A stretch of 64,000 nucleotides of DNA. Source: Lophius americanus (lineage: Eukaryota; Chordata; Actinopteri; Lophiiformes; Lophiidae). The position numbers and the translations under genes were made by a program. Of the stretch, positions 37,656 to 50,499 are shown in pieces. The first letter of the stretch is position 1; each line of letters begins with the position of its first letter. The stretch covers positions 4,053,501 to 4,117,500 of the forward strand of contig JBBDHG010000015.1 in the NCBI GenBank assembly GCA_037951165.1, written 5' to 3'. The notes beneath the pieces were generated by a model. It was not told the origin of the DNA and ran no database searches. It saw only the letters and a list, made by a program, of their open reading frames with translations.

Positions 37656-37716
37656 AGTGTGTGTGTGTGTGTGTGTGTGTTTGTATGTGTGTGTGTGTGT
37701 GTGTGTGTTTGTATGT
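37656..37716. repeat. (GT)n microsatellite
   Basis: GT run with two TTGTAT interruptions. It creates artefactual open frames on both strands. Confidence 0.95.
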
Positions 37717-40520
37717 GGTCATTGACAGACCACCCAGGACCAGCACATGATGAGTCAGGAACACACATGTGCTCATACAGAAATAGGGGTGTACTGGTAC
37801 ATACTGGACTAATGCTTCTGACAGGAAATGCTGTTATTGGCTCTAGAGGAAGTGGAAGTACATAAAAGTCCTTCCATACACTCAAAATGTATGAATGAAT
37901 ATATTGAATGGAATATTTTCATTTAATTTATAAATTTATATCGGTCAGCTTTTAAACTTAGCCCTCTTTTGTGGGCTAAGTTTGTCCTCGACCATGTTTG
38001 CATTTTGTTAAATTTAAAAGCTATCACGTTGGTTGTACAAGGGGCTGTTATTTTTGATCTTAATAATGTTATTTAATTCAATCCATCAAAATTTGGTTCG
38101 TAGGAAATTGTTGACATACGTGTATTAAGCCAAATCAACCAATTATTTTTTTGTGTGAATTCTTAATTGCAAAATATGTTTTACAACATTTGGGTTTGCA
38201 GATATTTGTTTTAAATATATAATGTAATAAATATGTGTAGAGACAACCAAATATGCCAACTTCTCAGATACAACTTATCATTTCAGACAGATATCACAAC
38301 AAATATCAAACTGTGTAATCAGTATGTTTCAAATAAAACTCTTCAAATGTATGAAAGTTTGACTTCATACATTTTGAGAAAAAAAAACCCTATCGGCCCA
38401 CTGGGATCGTTTAATGCTCTATTACTTTTACGAGGCCAAGACCCCTGAATGCACGTCCATTCATCATTGTCTGCAGGTTTAAACCCACCACCCTCTGAAG
38501 CAAGATGTTTATTGAACATGAGGCAGTAGAGATGCATTAGTGAAAACTAACCAACCAAAGATCTACAACTACCGACAAACAGTTCAAGATGAAGGTAAAG
38601 GGTTGATTCAGAGAGAGACTAAGGCAGGAAAAAATGTTTTCTTAATGCATGGTAGACAAATAGGTCAGTCCAAAATAAAACAGAATTATATTCCTTACAC
38701 TTTGCCATTTATCACTCTGAATTGTGTGAGGTGCCACGTTTTGCAGATATTGCTTTGGAAATGTCTAATGGACAACAAATTATGTACTTATATATATATT
38801 TTTTGGCAAAAAGACTTATATACCTTCCGGTTTTTCACCTAATTTTGTAAATGATTCTCAATTTCACTGACAAGCTAAGAATCTTCACTTTCAGATATTG
38901 AAAACCATCCGTGGTCAGTTTTCAATCAGGTATTGTGGAGTCATTTTATGGAAAGAAAATGTTAACTGGATGGATTCTATAACCTCCATGTCTGTATATA
39001 TGAAAATAATTGAACTTCTCCTGTTGTCAAAAGGTCCGATTTGATAGGTAAGAACTCATCTCACTCAAACAGATCTCATAATGAAAATTAAGTGTCCCAG
39101 GTTACTCTAAAGCTTCCAATGACAAATGGATACAGCTGAAAGATATGTGTGAGTTATATACCATTGAATTTGACGCGTTTAACTTTCCAAAAGAGAGCAG
39201 ATATACACAAAAACCTTTAAAGTGCACCAGATTACACATGTGTTTTTTTTGTAAAACTCCAACTATAAATAAAGTACAGTATCAGTATTTTTTAAGATGA
39301 GTTCAGGTGCAACAGGAAACAGAAAGAAGGCAGCTTTAGGTCGTTCTTTTCTTTCTCCCTAGATTTAACTGCTAGGTCAACTTTAGTTTTGTGATTCTTG
39401 GTAGGTCTAAGGAAAGTATTCCTGATGGCTCCTTACAGTTAATTTTAGCCCTGCATATATTACAGGGTTTTTTCACCATGGAAAATCCCTGGTTGGCAAT
39501 ATGTTTGTGGCAATTTCAGGTAAGGCTTGCAGTTGTCTATCTACTTATGCCGTAGAATCATGAAGTGCATGCATGTAACTGGCACAGAATTGGCCATACC
39601 GAAATTTACAATCCCAACGATCACTGCGCCACTAATGTAGTTAATTCAAATATTTTTGAAGGCCCGTTGAGAACAATAACTCAATCTGTTGTGTCGTTTC
39701 ATTGGCTAAAATATGTATTATTAAATCATTATTTGTTGCCTTTAAGGAAGACAACCGTAACCTTTTAGTTGCTTGTGATTTAGTTTTTTCACTAGAGCGT
39801 ACAGTCCTAAAACATAAATCTTTTGTCTTTTTACTGATACTTCATGATTAGTCACGCATCCTGACATTTTCAAGGAAACCATGCGATAAATATTGTGAAA
39901 CTGACCTTTTCTATAAAAATAAATGTACGGTTTCATCACGAAGAGAGGTAATTTGCATCAATACAAGAGCTAAACTGAGCATGTGCTGGTTTCCTAATCA
40001 ATCCATCTGGTTCAGCTTTGAGAGTGATGCCGTTGGTGAAGTCCATTACTGGCAGACTCTAGATACCAATTAGTACTCATCAATTCAGCCATCCTGACGC
40101 CGCGTAGCTACTTATCATGATGGACCCCCCCCCCACCGCCCAGAGACACCTCAGGCAGTCCCACAATAAATCTCCACAGCATAAGTGTAGACATATCTCC
40201 CCATGAGACACGGAATATTTATCCAGTTCCCTGGAATTTATCCAGTTCCCTTGAATGGGTCAGGATACAGAAATGGTCTAAACTGGAAATGAATCACATG
40301 CAGTGTGCAGGAGGTGTACAGTTAGGGCCATTAATCATGTGGCATTTCATTAAAGAGCACCCACACAGGGTGGACACTGAGAAACGGTGGCACTTCATTC
40401 TGCAATTATGGGAATGAAAGTTAATTCAATCCATGTTTTTCGTGCAAGGTCAGTAAAGTATATATGAGCTTGTCAGTATCTTTGCTCTGTTTCTCTGGGG
40501 TCCAGTCCTGACTGAACAGT

Positions 40521-40534
40521 GGGGGGGGGGGGGG
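40521..40534. repeat. G homopolymer
   Basis: Fourteen consecutive G; a C run of ten lies at 40125-40134. Confidence 0.9.
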
Positions 40535-42599
40535 TTTCCCATCTTATCTACAACCCTGGGAGCACATCTCATACATCTCATACAGACCATTGAGCGGGGA
40601 AATTCTGAATCATAACCATGCAGAGTTATTAACTAAACCTCAAAGGGTTTTACTTAGGCTGCTTTAAGAAAAACATATTAGAGAAGATTCAACATCGCCT
40701 AGAAAACTGCATAGCATGACTCACGTGTTTCAGGTGCCAGAACCTCTCCTAGTAAGCGGGTAGTTAAACAGACACCTTACTGAGCACACGTCTCCCTAGG
40801 TGGCCTGCGATTTTACTTGAGAGGCCTGGTCTACAAAGGTCACATTCTCTACGTGATCAGCCGTCTTAGGACTGAATCCACTGAGGTGAAGTCAGGGTGG
40901 TGGCTGTTGAGCACTCTGGTAATCAGCTTTCCCCACAAGAGGGTCGTCTCTTCAGCTCCTTTTACTAAAACTTTAAACGAACAACCTTCCCTACAGAACC
41001 TTTATTTGTTCACACTGAACAAACAAAAGTAGAACAACGTCAGGATTTTTTAGGAAATCCTGGGTTGTGTGAGCAAAAGAGGTATTAAGTCTTAAACCAT
41101 CGTGTGGTCAGTGTCCAAATTTGAAAACATGGCAGATTTTCTTCTTCTTTGAGATAGCTACTAACTGTTTCCAGCTGCTATCAAGTCTTATTGTTCTGAG
41201 CCGCACACATCATACATAGACAGAACATCACAGCCCCATCCTGCCTTACCACCTTGCATTAATGCAGATGTCTGATTCACTTCCGTTACTACCCTAATTT
41301 CCTTCCCAGATCCATGTTATGTTATTGCGTTTATAAAGAATAATGGGGTAGAAGAAGCGATAACTGTGCATTGAATAAGCTAGGAAAATGGAGCTCGGGA
41401 CTTCTTGAAATTGGAATGGCCCAATCAGCAATACCATGACGGGAAACGTTAGATGGGCCAGAGTGGAAGTTTTTAAACGTTGTTTGTGGACATTGTGCAG
41501 AGGTAATTATAGACTGTGATCATTTAATCGCAACTGACTCTGATTCTCGATAGACATCCAGCGGTTAGCTTGGCCGAAAATGTTTTCTGATTGACGTCCG
41601 TCAACAAATTCTGGTTGTCAATTTAGTCCGGATGATGGCCCGGAAAAACAAACATGCTAATACCTGCTTCCACATAATCAGACTTCACTTTCTTTGTGGA
41701 TTGGATCAAATATCTGTTCAAACAAAAATAAATTGTAAAAAAAAAACAGAAACAAACCTGCATCATCCAGCCTGAAATCAAACAAAGACAATAAAAAGCC
41801 CTCAGGGATCGCAAACCTCTGTAAAGGCACAACAGTACCAGATTCTTCTATTAATGTCTCAGTTATTGCCAGCATCTAAATCTACCAACAACTTCAACAA
41901 ACTCTCTAAGTATCTCTCAAATACCCTGTAGCAAGTCATTTCCTGCTCTTTCCACTTCAGCGTTTCTGTTAAGCCCACTGAACCAACAGCTCCAGCCCCC
42001 GACAACTACCCTTTTTTTTATGTTTCTTCATGAAAAATTATGATGATACAAGTATCGCAGCTGTCATCGTTTTCGAAAGGGGCAAACATAATGTATAAAA
42101 AATTTAAAAGCTGTTGTCGCTATAGTCAAAAAGCAAAATGGTAAAAAGTCAGAAATGAGCTGTCTTGATTATTTTTTACCATCCTGTGTGCCGAAACTTC
42201 TACTCGTAGGTGTCTGGAACGCCGTGGACAGTATTTCTCGTTTTTTTTTGCAGGTTTTCAAGCTACATTTGACTGTTTGAAATGTTAACTTTATAGCAAG
42301 CACCGCTGACAGCTGTTAATCTCTCTTATGCATCATTTCTTACTAGCCACAAACTGCATTTTCTACATTATGACTACTTATTACTTATGATTTTTATTAT
42401 TACAACACGTTGTGTCACCATGGCAACTCAGAAGCTACGCCACTTCTCAAAAGGACTGACAACGTCAGAGCTGAGGCTCATTTGCAAGTGTGAACCGGGC
42501 TCAAATGGTGCAGTGTACGCTCGGCTGTAGTTAGTAAGGTCGCCGCCACAATATGACATCACAGCTTATTTGAAATATTTTAAATGCTGCAAATAACAA

Positions 42600-42745
42600 T
42601 AATGTAATCATCTCGAGGATATCCCAAAACCTACCTTTGGGTAAATTTTCATGCAAATCCATCCTGTAGATTTTCCTCTTGCTAACAAACAAACAAATAG
42701 ACAAACACATGTATAGGGGTTAAACACAACCTCCTTGGCGGGGTT
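42600..42745 (-). repeat. Dispersed repeat (AAGGAGGTTnTGTTT type)
   Basis: On the minus strand: CCCCGCCAAGGAGGTTGTG, TTTGTTTGTTTGTTAGCAAG, CTACAGGATGGATTTGCATG. This matches a widespread fish repeat. Fragments of the same family lie at 46090-46180 and 56150-56205. Confidence 0.6.
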
Positions 42746-45256
42746 AAAAACGGCTCCTTGTGCCGATTGTGCAATCTTTGTAAAAAGAGCTAATGTGAAA
42801 ATTTGAAATTTGCTCCTTTAATTTGAAATATACCATTAAAATACCACTGAAGACCAACAGACAGTTTTTCTCAAATTGATTTGCATTACACTCCTGTATT
42901 TTATTAGCAGACTGACTTCATGTCCTTGATCAGAAATCGCCGTGCTGAACATATTTGACATTTTTCACTTTGAAAAGGGAACAATACTTGCATTGTGACA
43001 TAACGTTTGCAGCTGTAAATAGCTCATACTCACTTTCTTAATGTATCTTGAGGGACGCTGCTCATCTTTAACATTACGTCAATGAAAAACAGCACTACAT
43101 TAGAGAACCACGTCCTGTTAAACTGTAAAACTACTTCTACCAATCAAATACTGACAACTTATAAGCAGTGATTTGGATCGTTGCTTGATTTTATGCGCAG
43201 CTGTAAAAATATCAGCTCACATCTTTCAGCACCGTGTTGGATATTTAAATCGAGCCACTATCTCTACTCTTTCTTCCCTCCTACTTGAGAACCCTCTGAC
43301 CCAGGATAAGCACGTCAGGATTCTTCCAAGAACCAGCAATTCAGGATAAGTTTTCTCCTGCTCAGCAAAACCAGCCGCAGTAGAGACTGAGATCTGTTTA
43401 ATTGACGGATTTGCCTCAAAAAGCAGGAAAACACGACACATTTCAGTAATGCAGTGGAGTCATAGAGGAAAGGCAAGGCAATGTTGGTAGAGGGAATGAA
43501 AGGAGTGGAGGTGTGAGCCGTTCATCAGTTAGATTGATTCCTTAGAAAGGGCAATTTCTCTCTGAGCACCACAGGAACGATTGCCGTAATCACTAGCTTC
43601 ATCACAGTGAGTGCACTCTGAATATTAGTGCAAGGACAGCATTTTTGAGCCCCGCTCTCCACAGAAGTCCAAATGTAAACCAGTTACATTAAAGAATTAC
43701 ACTGCTATCATTCATCAAGTCATGATATCATTCATTTCTCTCTGCTTGGACCTTCCTCCACAATCGATGTGGAGTGAGGAGTGAGGTCACCGCAGTACCC
43801 TCCCACAAGTACAACCCTATTCTCTGATAAAACTGCAGGGATATGTAAGTGGATTTAAGAGCCTATACTCTAATGCAAACCTGGATTGATTCAGGTTGAG
43901 CCAAGGTCAGTATCTATATATAGTACTCTTCAATTCAATATAAAACACAATGTCCTTCTAAAGTATCAATAAGGACGGCATCGTCCGCAAAAAAACTCTG
44001 TAACCTCTGGAGTCTTTTGTTTCAATGGCATTTTAATGTCACTTTAACCCCTGACCCTTAAAAGAGCTCTGTGGAAAGACTAGACCATAACATTCACAGT
44101 CCTGGTCTATGGCATGGTGATCTCTATAGGATGTATCCTAAAGCGGTTATTTATTCATTTTTCTTTTTCTTGTCTTTTTCTCCACTTGAGAATATTATGT
44201 TCTGATGGGGGTTTTTTATTGTAGAGCTACAATTAATAAAACATTCCAAATTAAAGATAAAAAAAGTGGCATCTTTGAAGCTGCACTACAAAAATGATTG
44301 TATTTTTGATTTTGAACTAGATATGGCTCGTCTTTTCCGACAGCCCTATATCATATAAAGTGTTTGATGATGTTTGTGTCCTTGTGGTTAAAAAGGTGGT
44401 TGACAAACCACCTTTCATTCACAGAATCAGAACCAGGATGGTTAGGCTGTTCATATATCAGTATTAATGGTATCCACATTTATGTCATTCATATTTTTCC
44501 AAAACTCAACGGAGAAGTAAAAGCAGTCTGATGATCATGAGAGAACATAACTTTTCCCTTAATTAGAAGAACCTGTTCTCAATATCAGTACATTTGTTCT
44601 TGTGACTATATTCAAGAAAAATGTCAAAGTTATTAAATGGCTCTCCTCATTAATGGAAATCCATCCAATAAATTCATTTTGGAGCATTTTGATTCTCACA
44701 CTTGTTGCTAACTATATCCCAGCTACTGACATGTGCTGCCATTGTTACAAGACAATTAAGATTATTCTTACTAAACGTATAAGTTGGGGTAATATCATGG
44801 CTTATCTGTGTATCTTGCTGAAAGATGTGGCTACGGACAGTAAACCTAATATATTCCACTGACTTTATCTCTATTGTGATTTGACTCTTGAATTAATGCC
44901 ACCATTACGTATGGGTCTATTCTGTATTAGAAAAATAAATAAATGGAAATAGAAAAGTGAAATGATAATTCAAACTGAAATTGATTGAGCTCACAGTTAA
45001 TCGGAGACCTTTTAAGAGTATTTATCTAAAGGCGGAGCCATGAAGAAAGATCATTGTGAAGCATGGAGGGTATTCCTCTAGGGAGCACTCAGGCTAATCA
45101 GCGTTAATGTCACATCATGCCTCAAGGGTATTTTGGCATTAAAGGCAGTCCTGGTTAACTGCACCGGTCTGTTTAACCCATCTGAAATGTGTCTGTGGAC
45201 CAAATGTTCCACTGTTACTTAAATAACATCTGTGTGGTTTACTCCTTCACTCTGGA

Positions 45257-45682
45257 ATGAACAAATTAAATCTTTCCAGCTTAGATCTGCAAGAAGACGA
45301 GATCAGAGGAATCAGATGTCATCAGAGCTCTTCACATATTACCACAAGGACTTCATGCACCGTCTGGAGCGTTTCTCTAACTGTTGCTTACATTTATCTT
45401 AATATGACAGAAGATTCTCTTGTAAACATACCAGCAGCCTTTGACGGCGGTTCAGTTGAGCAGTACGTCTGTAGTGTCATGATTGCGGTCACATGTTATT
45501 CCCTCCTCACCTCTGAACATGTCACAAGCTGGGAAAATAGACTTCATATTTCTCATACATTCAAATCTTCACGGGACAGCAAGGAAATCAGAAAAAGAGG
45601 GAAAACGCTTCCAGATTCTGAAGGTATTCAACAGAAAAGGGTGATTATTAACATCACCTATGTTTTCATGTTAACCGGTTAG
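45257..45682 (+). other. 141-codon open frame, unidentified
   Basis: A plus-strand frame directly before the GGTT repeat. The peptide has no clear domain or signal; N-glycosylation-type motifs NMT and NIT occur. No splice context or family similarity is seen, so it is probably chance. Confidence 0.1.
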
Positions 45683-45706
45683 TTGGTTGGTTTGTTGATT
45701 TGTTAG

Positions 45707-45988
45707 ATGGCAGGTTGTTGGGCTGGGTACTTGTGTTGGTTGGTTGGTTCATTGGTGGGCTATCTGTTTGATTGGTGCATTGGTTGGTTGGTGTGTTGGT
45801 GTGTTGGTTGGTTGGTTCATTGGTGGGCTATCTGTTTGATTGGTACATTGGTTGGTTGGTGTGTTGGTTGGTTGGTGGGCTATCTGTTTGATTGGTGCAT
45901 TGGTTGGTTGGTGTGTTGGTGTGTTGGTTGGTTGGTTGGTTGGTGGGCTGTCTGTTTTATTGGTGCATTGGTTGGTTGGTTGGTATGA
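45707..45988. repeat. GGTT minisatellite with higher-order units
   Basis: Short TTGG/TGTTGG repeats are organised into four longer units marked by GGTGGGCTATCTGTTTGATT (starting near 45754, 45822, 45876 and 45943, spacing about 68, 54 and 67 bp). It opens frames on both strands (93 codons on plus), giving W/G/L/V-rich peptides. I take these as artefacts. Confidence 0.9.
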
Positions 45989-46089
45989 ATCAAGACACAC
46001 AACATTTTGTAGAGAGATTATGCTGGCGTCATGGGTAAATTATTCAGTTATATGAGAAAAGATCATTTTAAATATTTTTCCTCATATAT

Positions 46090-46180
46090 TAAAAACATAC
46101 CAAGTTCCATGAACATCCATCCTGAAGTTTTTGTGCAATTTTGCTAAACATCCAACCAAACAACTAACTAGAATGGCAGT
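46090..46180 (-). repeat. Dispersed repeat fragment
   Basis: On the minus strand: GTTTGGTTGGATGTTTAGC, AAAAACTTCAGGATGGATGT, TCATGGAACTTGG, the inner part of the family seen at 42600-42745. Confidence 0.5.
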
Positions 46181-46363
46181 TAGTAGAGCCGATACCTACA
46201 ACCCATACCAAGGCCCAATTGATTGATATATATATATCCCCAAACCGTATACAGACAATAAGGGAACATAGCGCCATTGTACTAGTTCAGACTTTTGGAA
46301 AGGTTTACAGATGTTATGACAGATAGTTCATTGATCTGGCAAAAAAATTCCAAAAACATCTAT

Positions 46364-46400
46364 GCCAAACGTGGGGCTTGAACCCACGACCCTGTCCCAT
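46364..46400 (-). pseudogene. tRNA-Lys 3' half, degenerate
   Basis: The minus strand reads CAGGGTCGTGGGTTCAAGCC followed by CCACGTTTGGC, matching the variable loop, T arm and 3' acceptor strand of tRNA-Lys(CTT). The T stem pairs (GTGGG with CCCAC). The anticodon arm and 5' half are missing or deleted, so it is not a working tRNA. Confidence 0.6.
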
Positions 46401-47875
46401 ACTTCTCAGATTTATGTGCAACTGATAAAAAATTAGTCCTTGCATACAGCCATACCATATACTGACGATAATCAAAATTCATATTTATTCAGATTTTTTC
46501 ACAGGTGGACAGATGTTATGAGAACAAACATGACTATGTCTACATATTGCTTATTTTGAAATAAATAATTAAAAGGTTATTTTCACATGTTAGGGTAGCG
46601 TCACTATTTGAAAGTAGAAAGTGAGTAGAGCTCTACACAGAGTAGAGCCATAAAAACAACTGAACAGAGTTTGTTTTTGCCATGGTCTTAGCACATATTG
46701 TTTCTGATACTAGTACTGAATCAAAGTTCTGTCAAGGAGACAACCGTCCTCTGGAGAAGCTGCAATTTTATTTCACCGTTGGTTAGCTATGACAGGAAAC
46801 GGTCTCGTCATTTGTAATTTTACTGTGGCATGACGGACAAAGGCCCTGCCTGTAAAACACCAGCGTGGCACGTCACAAGAGCAGGAAGGGCCGCAGACAA
46901 AGAGATGCCCGAAACTATGGCTGACAGTTGCTATGGAAAGCAGATGGTTTACAGCCTCGGCAAAGGCCGCAGAGTCAAACCTGCCAGCTAATCAATGAAT
47001 GCCTTTTGCTGAGCAGACATACCAGAAGGAAGATATGTGCTCTGGAGAGGAGTAGACCCTACATTCCCATTACATGGGAAAAAAACGTCTGAGAGGTCGT
47101 AAGAAGATTTCACATGATCGAAACAGTCTGACGCCAGTCTTATGCCACAATGGAAGATATCTGGAGACGGTCTTTGCTCTGAGTAGTTACTTCACACACA
47201 TGATTCTGATTTTATGTTCTACAGCTAATTTTATTTCAGTGTGGGTAACATATGAAAATCCAGGAAACGGTTTGTGTCCTACTGTGATATTTTATAGTCA
47301 GGGGTCAGAGAATTATGTGTGGAACCATTATTCCCATTTACACAGCCTTTATTCCGCTCCTCCATACTGTATAAACACGTAAGGGACGTAATGGGAGATT
47401 GATCGAAGTCATGCTTATTTTGTTAACGGAACCCCAACTAACTTTTTCTAATGGTATTCCAAAACAACAGCATTCTGACGTTGATTTGTTCAGTGTCAAC
47501 AAAAACAAGTGTTGTCGTCAATGTGGGGGTGTTTCTCTGAGTTATTCTCGTAAATCTAAGATTCTTTCTATTTGTGGTCCAAATACCCTTGTCCAAGTTC
47601 GGCGACGAAATTCATCCACCTTCAGGAAGCTACACCCAAAGCTACTCCAGATGCTAGGAGCTTCATGGATGCTGCGGTTTGAACTCCAACCCTTACCCTA
47701 AAAACTATCCTTTAAACTAAACCTAACCCTAAATCTAACAATCAAGACCTGGTTAGGAAATAACAACCTTCACCACAACCTCAAAGTTCCGCTCGTCTGC
47801 TTATCCTGCTTGATCCATAGAGAAATACTTAATTGATCCAGAAATTTCGGAAAACAGCCTGATTTCAATTTTCAT

Positions 47876-47905
47876 GCTCTACCAACAGAGTTAGCTGAGC
47901 CCAGA
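47876..47905 (-). pseudogene. tRNA 5' half remnant
   Basis: The minus strand reads CTCAGCTAACTCTGTTGGTA then GAGCATG, close to the A box of tRNA-Lys (TAGCTCAGTCGGTAGAGCA). No anticodon arm or T arm follows. Confidence 0.4.
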
Positions 47906-47989
47906 GTTTCAGGAACTCCTACCACATCATGAGGGCACTCAACAGCAAACGGATAATTTCACATAGTATGTCATGTTTTCCAAAATATG

Positions 47990-48061
47990 ACATACTACGG
48001 GTCTCAAACATACGACGCTGAGATTAAGAATCTTATGCTCTACCGACTGAGCTAGCAACGC
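47990..48061 (-). pseudogene. tRNA-Lys(CTT)-like pseudogene
   Basis: The minus strand has a perfect TAGCTCAGTCGGTAGAGCA, then an anticodon arm with loop containing TTCTTAAT (anticodon CTT), then CAGCGTCGTATG and TTTGAGA. The T stem (GTATG against CCCGT) and the acceptor stem (GCGTTGC against AGTATGT) do not pair, so it is a pseudogene or the head of a tRNA-Lys-derived SINE. Confidence 0.6.
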
Positions 48062-48177
48062 CACTCATATGTCACTTTTGTTGTCAGGTTTGGAATTGAG
48101 GTTTAGAAGCACAAAAAAACCTTTACAGGAAAGATTTAACTTGTTGATAATCAATTATAAAAATCGGATTTCCAGAT

Positions 48178-48672
48178 TCACTCAAATAAATCCTTACCCA
48201 ACACCTTAATACAATGCTTCCATAAAGCTGTGGTAATAATCAAAACACCTGACACCACGTAGATGCAAATTATATTTATTTCCACAGTCACAGTTGTACC
48301 TGCCTTACGACTGCACTGAACTTCAGATGTAAAATGTAAACTCAAAATCCATCCTGCTGCTCCCATCAACTGTGTGACCAGATGCAGAGCAGAGGTTGTT
48401 AGCTCTAGCGGACACTCATCACTGTAGTGTGGCGGAAGCTGCTGACCGCTTCTCCAAACAGATGTTCCCTCCCTCCGACCCCGTCCCTCTGCTACTTTTG
48501 TGAGAGCAGCTTCAATCCAGTCCCCCGCTGTTAAACATGTTCCCAGAGGCAGATGGCTGCAGGCCGGAGCATCTATTGGTATGAAACCACACGGTGTGAT
48601 CTGCATGTGTTTTCCACATGGACTGCTGCTCAAATCAGTTTTGTACTTTTCCAAATATGTTACACCAGTCAA
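48178..48672 (-). other. 164-codon open frame, unidentified
   Basis: A minus-strand frame with Met at 48672. It has a hydrophobic segment near residues 134-149 (IICIYVVSGVLIITT) and no family I recognise. The middle part is richer in GC than the surroundings. Plus-strand frames of 81 codons overlap its 5' half. It lies in a phldb1 intron. It may be chance or a transcribed noncoding exon. Confidence 0.15.
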
Positions 48673-49142
48673 TTTTCATTTCTGTTCCTGCCGCTGCATG
48701 CACGGAATTCAACAGGTTTTAAAGGTAAGTTTAAAATGTCCGTAGCCACAGAGCTTCACATTTGTCCTGTAACAACCATGTCTTTCTTCATGAGTTAAAC
48801 CAAAGAGGTACTTTAGCTCACTTTCACACTCTCTATTATATGATTAATTTGTGTTTCCTTAAAATCTGTCCCCTCGCTCCTTTGAATTCAGACACTTATG
48901 AATCATTTTGTGCCAACCATTGTGGGCGTTTCCCTTGAAGTTTGAAGCAAAGACATTGTAATTGACCATTTCCCACAGTGGGAAAAATCCGGTAAATACA
49001 TTCTAGGGCCAAATTGGCCTCGAGATCACAACACAAATGTGGTGGATTGTCAGAAAATTGTTTAAAAGTACTTAAAAATCCTATTAAAATACAAACATTT
49101 GGCGGCAAAATCGCTACCTTCTTGGCGGAGGTCGTCAGACAT

Positions 49143-49342
49143 TAGGTGGGTTTACATGGACAGCCTAATTCCGATTAGATTCCGAAAAGACGTCTGATCG
49201 GACAGAACCTTTTCGTATTTGATTTAATTCCTTTGCAAGGAGGTATTCAAAATCCTTTTGGCAAGTCTTTCCGCATTTAAACACTGTATTGGAAAGCTTT
49301 CTGTTTGAGTTGTATCTGCGACTGTCCATGTAAACCCACCTA
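49143..49342. mobile_element. 200 bp MITE with perfect inverted termini
   Basis: The termini GGTGGGTTTACATGGACAG and its perfect reverse complement are each flanked by TA, as expected for Tc1/mariner-type insertion. The interior has no coding capacity. Perfect termini suggest a relatively recent insertion. Confidence 0.8.
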
Positions 49343-50499
49343 GAGGTGCATGTTCTACATACAAGTTGAATCATGCTTAATCTGAATAAGAGATGTGTTG
49401 ATCTACATGCTAGGGAGGAATAAGCAATTTGTGACCATCCATTTTCAGCACTTGTCATCAACAGCAGATTCACTGATACCCTGAGCTGAAGTGTAGAGAG
49501 AGAAAAGATTGGATCCCTGCACCCCTTTATTAATGCCTAAGAGCTGTACTATACTACACTGACTATAAACTAATCTCTGGTCTATTTCTTGTGTTGATGG
49601 TTTCAGTAAAAGTCAAAGGTATGTGCATCAAAATAAAATATGTGAGGAAAATAGAGGTATATTTAAGTGGCAGACTTTTACAGGTAGTCCAAAAATGTTG
49701 GGAATTAGATAAGAAGAGTGGAAATCTGTAAAGTCCTCACCCACCATCTGATTTGCACACATTTCCCTGACCTCGGTGCAGGCAGGGGATGTACGGTCAA
49801 AGACTGTGTCTACAACAACACACAGGAACACACACACACTGACCCGGCGAATGCACACCAGCTGCTACCAACTCTCTGTGCTTGGACGTCGTCGCTCACA
49901 CATGTCTGACCTATGCTCTGGGCCCGCCGGGAGCCCACATCACATTCACAGCAGCCCGTTTGCAGAGGGGTTCTCCCTAGACTCATCACATCCTTTCCTT
50001 ACAATGGGGTCAACACAATGTGTCACAGGTGACAGATGTTGCAGCAGCGGAGAGAGAAGGAGCACACTTATGGTGGAGAGGAACCAGGTCTGACCTGTCT
50101 AATTTGACCAGAAGTCAGGGACGCAGAGGGATACGCAGGATGCCTGAAAGGGAATCTCTTCTATTCCAGTTAGCAGCCCTGGTTGGGTCACATTGGCGAC
50201 CAGGAATAGCAGTGTAATAGTAGACAGCTCAGCAAGGTCCGCTCATGCCAGGCTGGATCTACAGACCTGGCAGACCTGTATATGTTTGTAGTCTATAAAC
50301 AGAACTCACATGGAGGCAGGGGAAGTTCCGAACACTGGTGGCTGACAGGCTGGAGACAGACACGTTAGGGAAGGCGGTCATGTTGCATGTGCGGAGTGAC
50401 AGAACGAACTCACTCAAAACGGTCATAAATTTAAATTTTCTTAAATTTAGATAATTGTTTTGATGGAATATTACAAAAAATAAAGATAAAATCTTTTAA

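Noticed and set aside
37536..37885. Cys/Val-rich and Thr/His-rich open frames
   Set aside because: Translated (GT)n microsatellite.
44391..44415. 10 bp hairpin AAAGGTGGTT/AACCACCTTT as a terminator or microRNA
   Set aside because: Short stem, no flanking pairing, and such stems are expected by chance in 64 kb.
45707..45988. Trp/Gly/Leu/Val-rich 'membrane protein' frames and a CRISPR-like look of regular repeats
   Set aside because: The sequence is a GGTT minisatellite; there are no spacers of unique sequence and the genome is eukaryotic.
47700..47745. Telomere-like CCCTAA repeats (interstitial telomeric sequence)
   Set aside because: Only a few scattered CCTAACCCTAA units, too short and imperfect.
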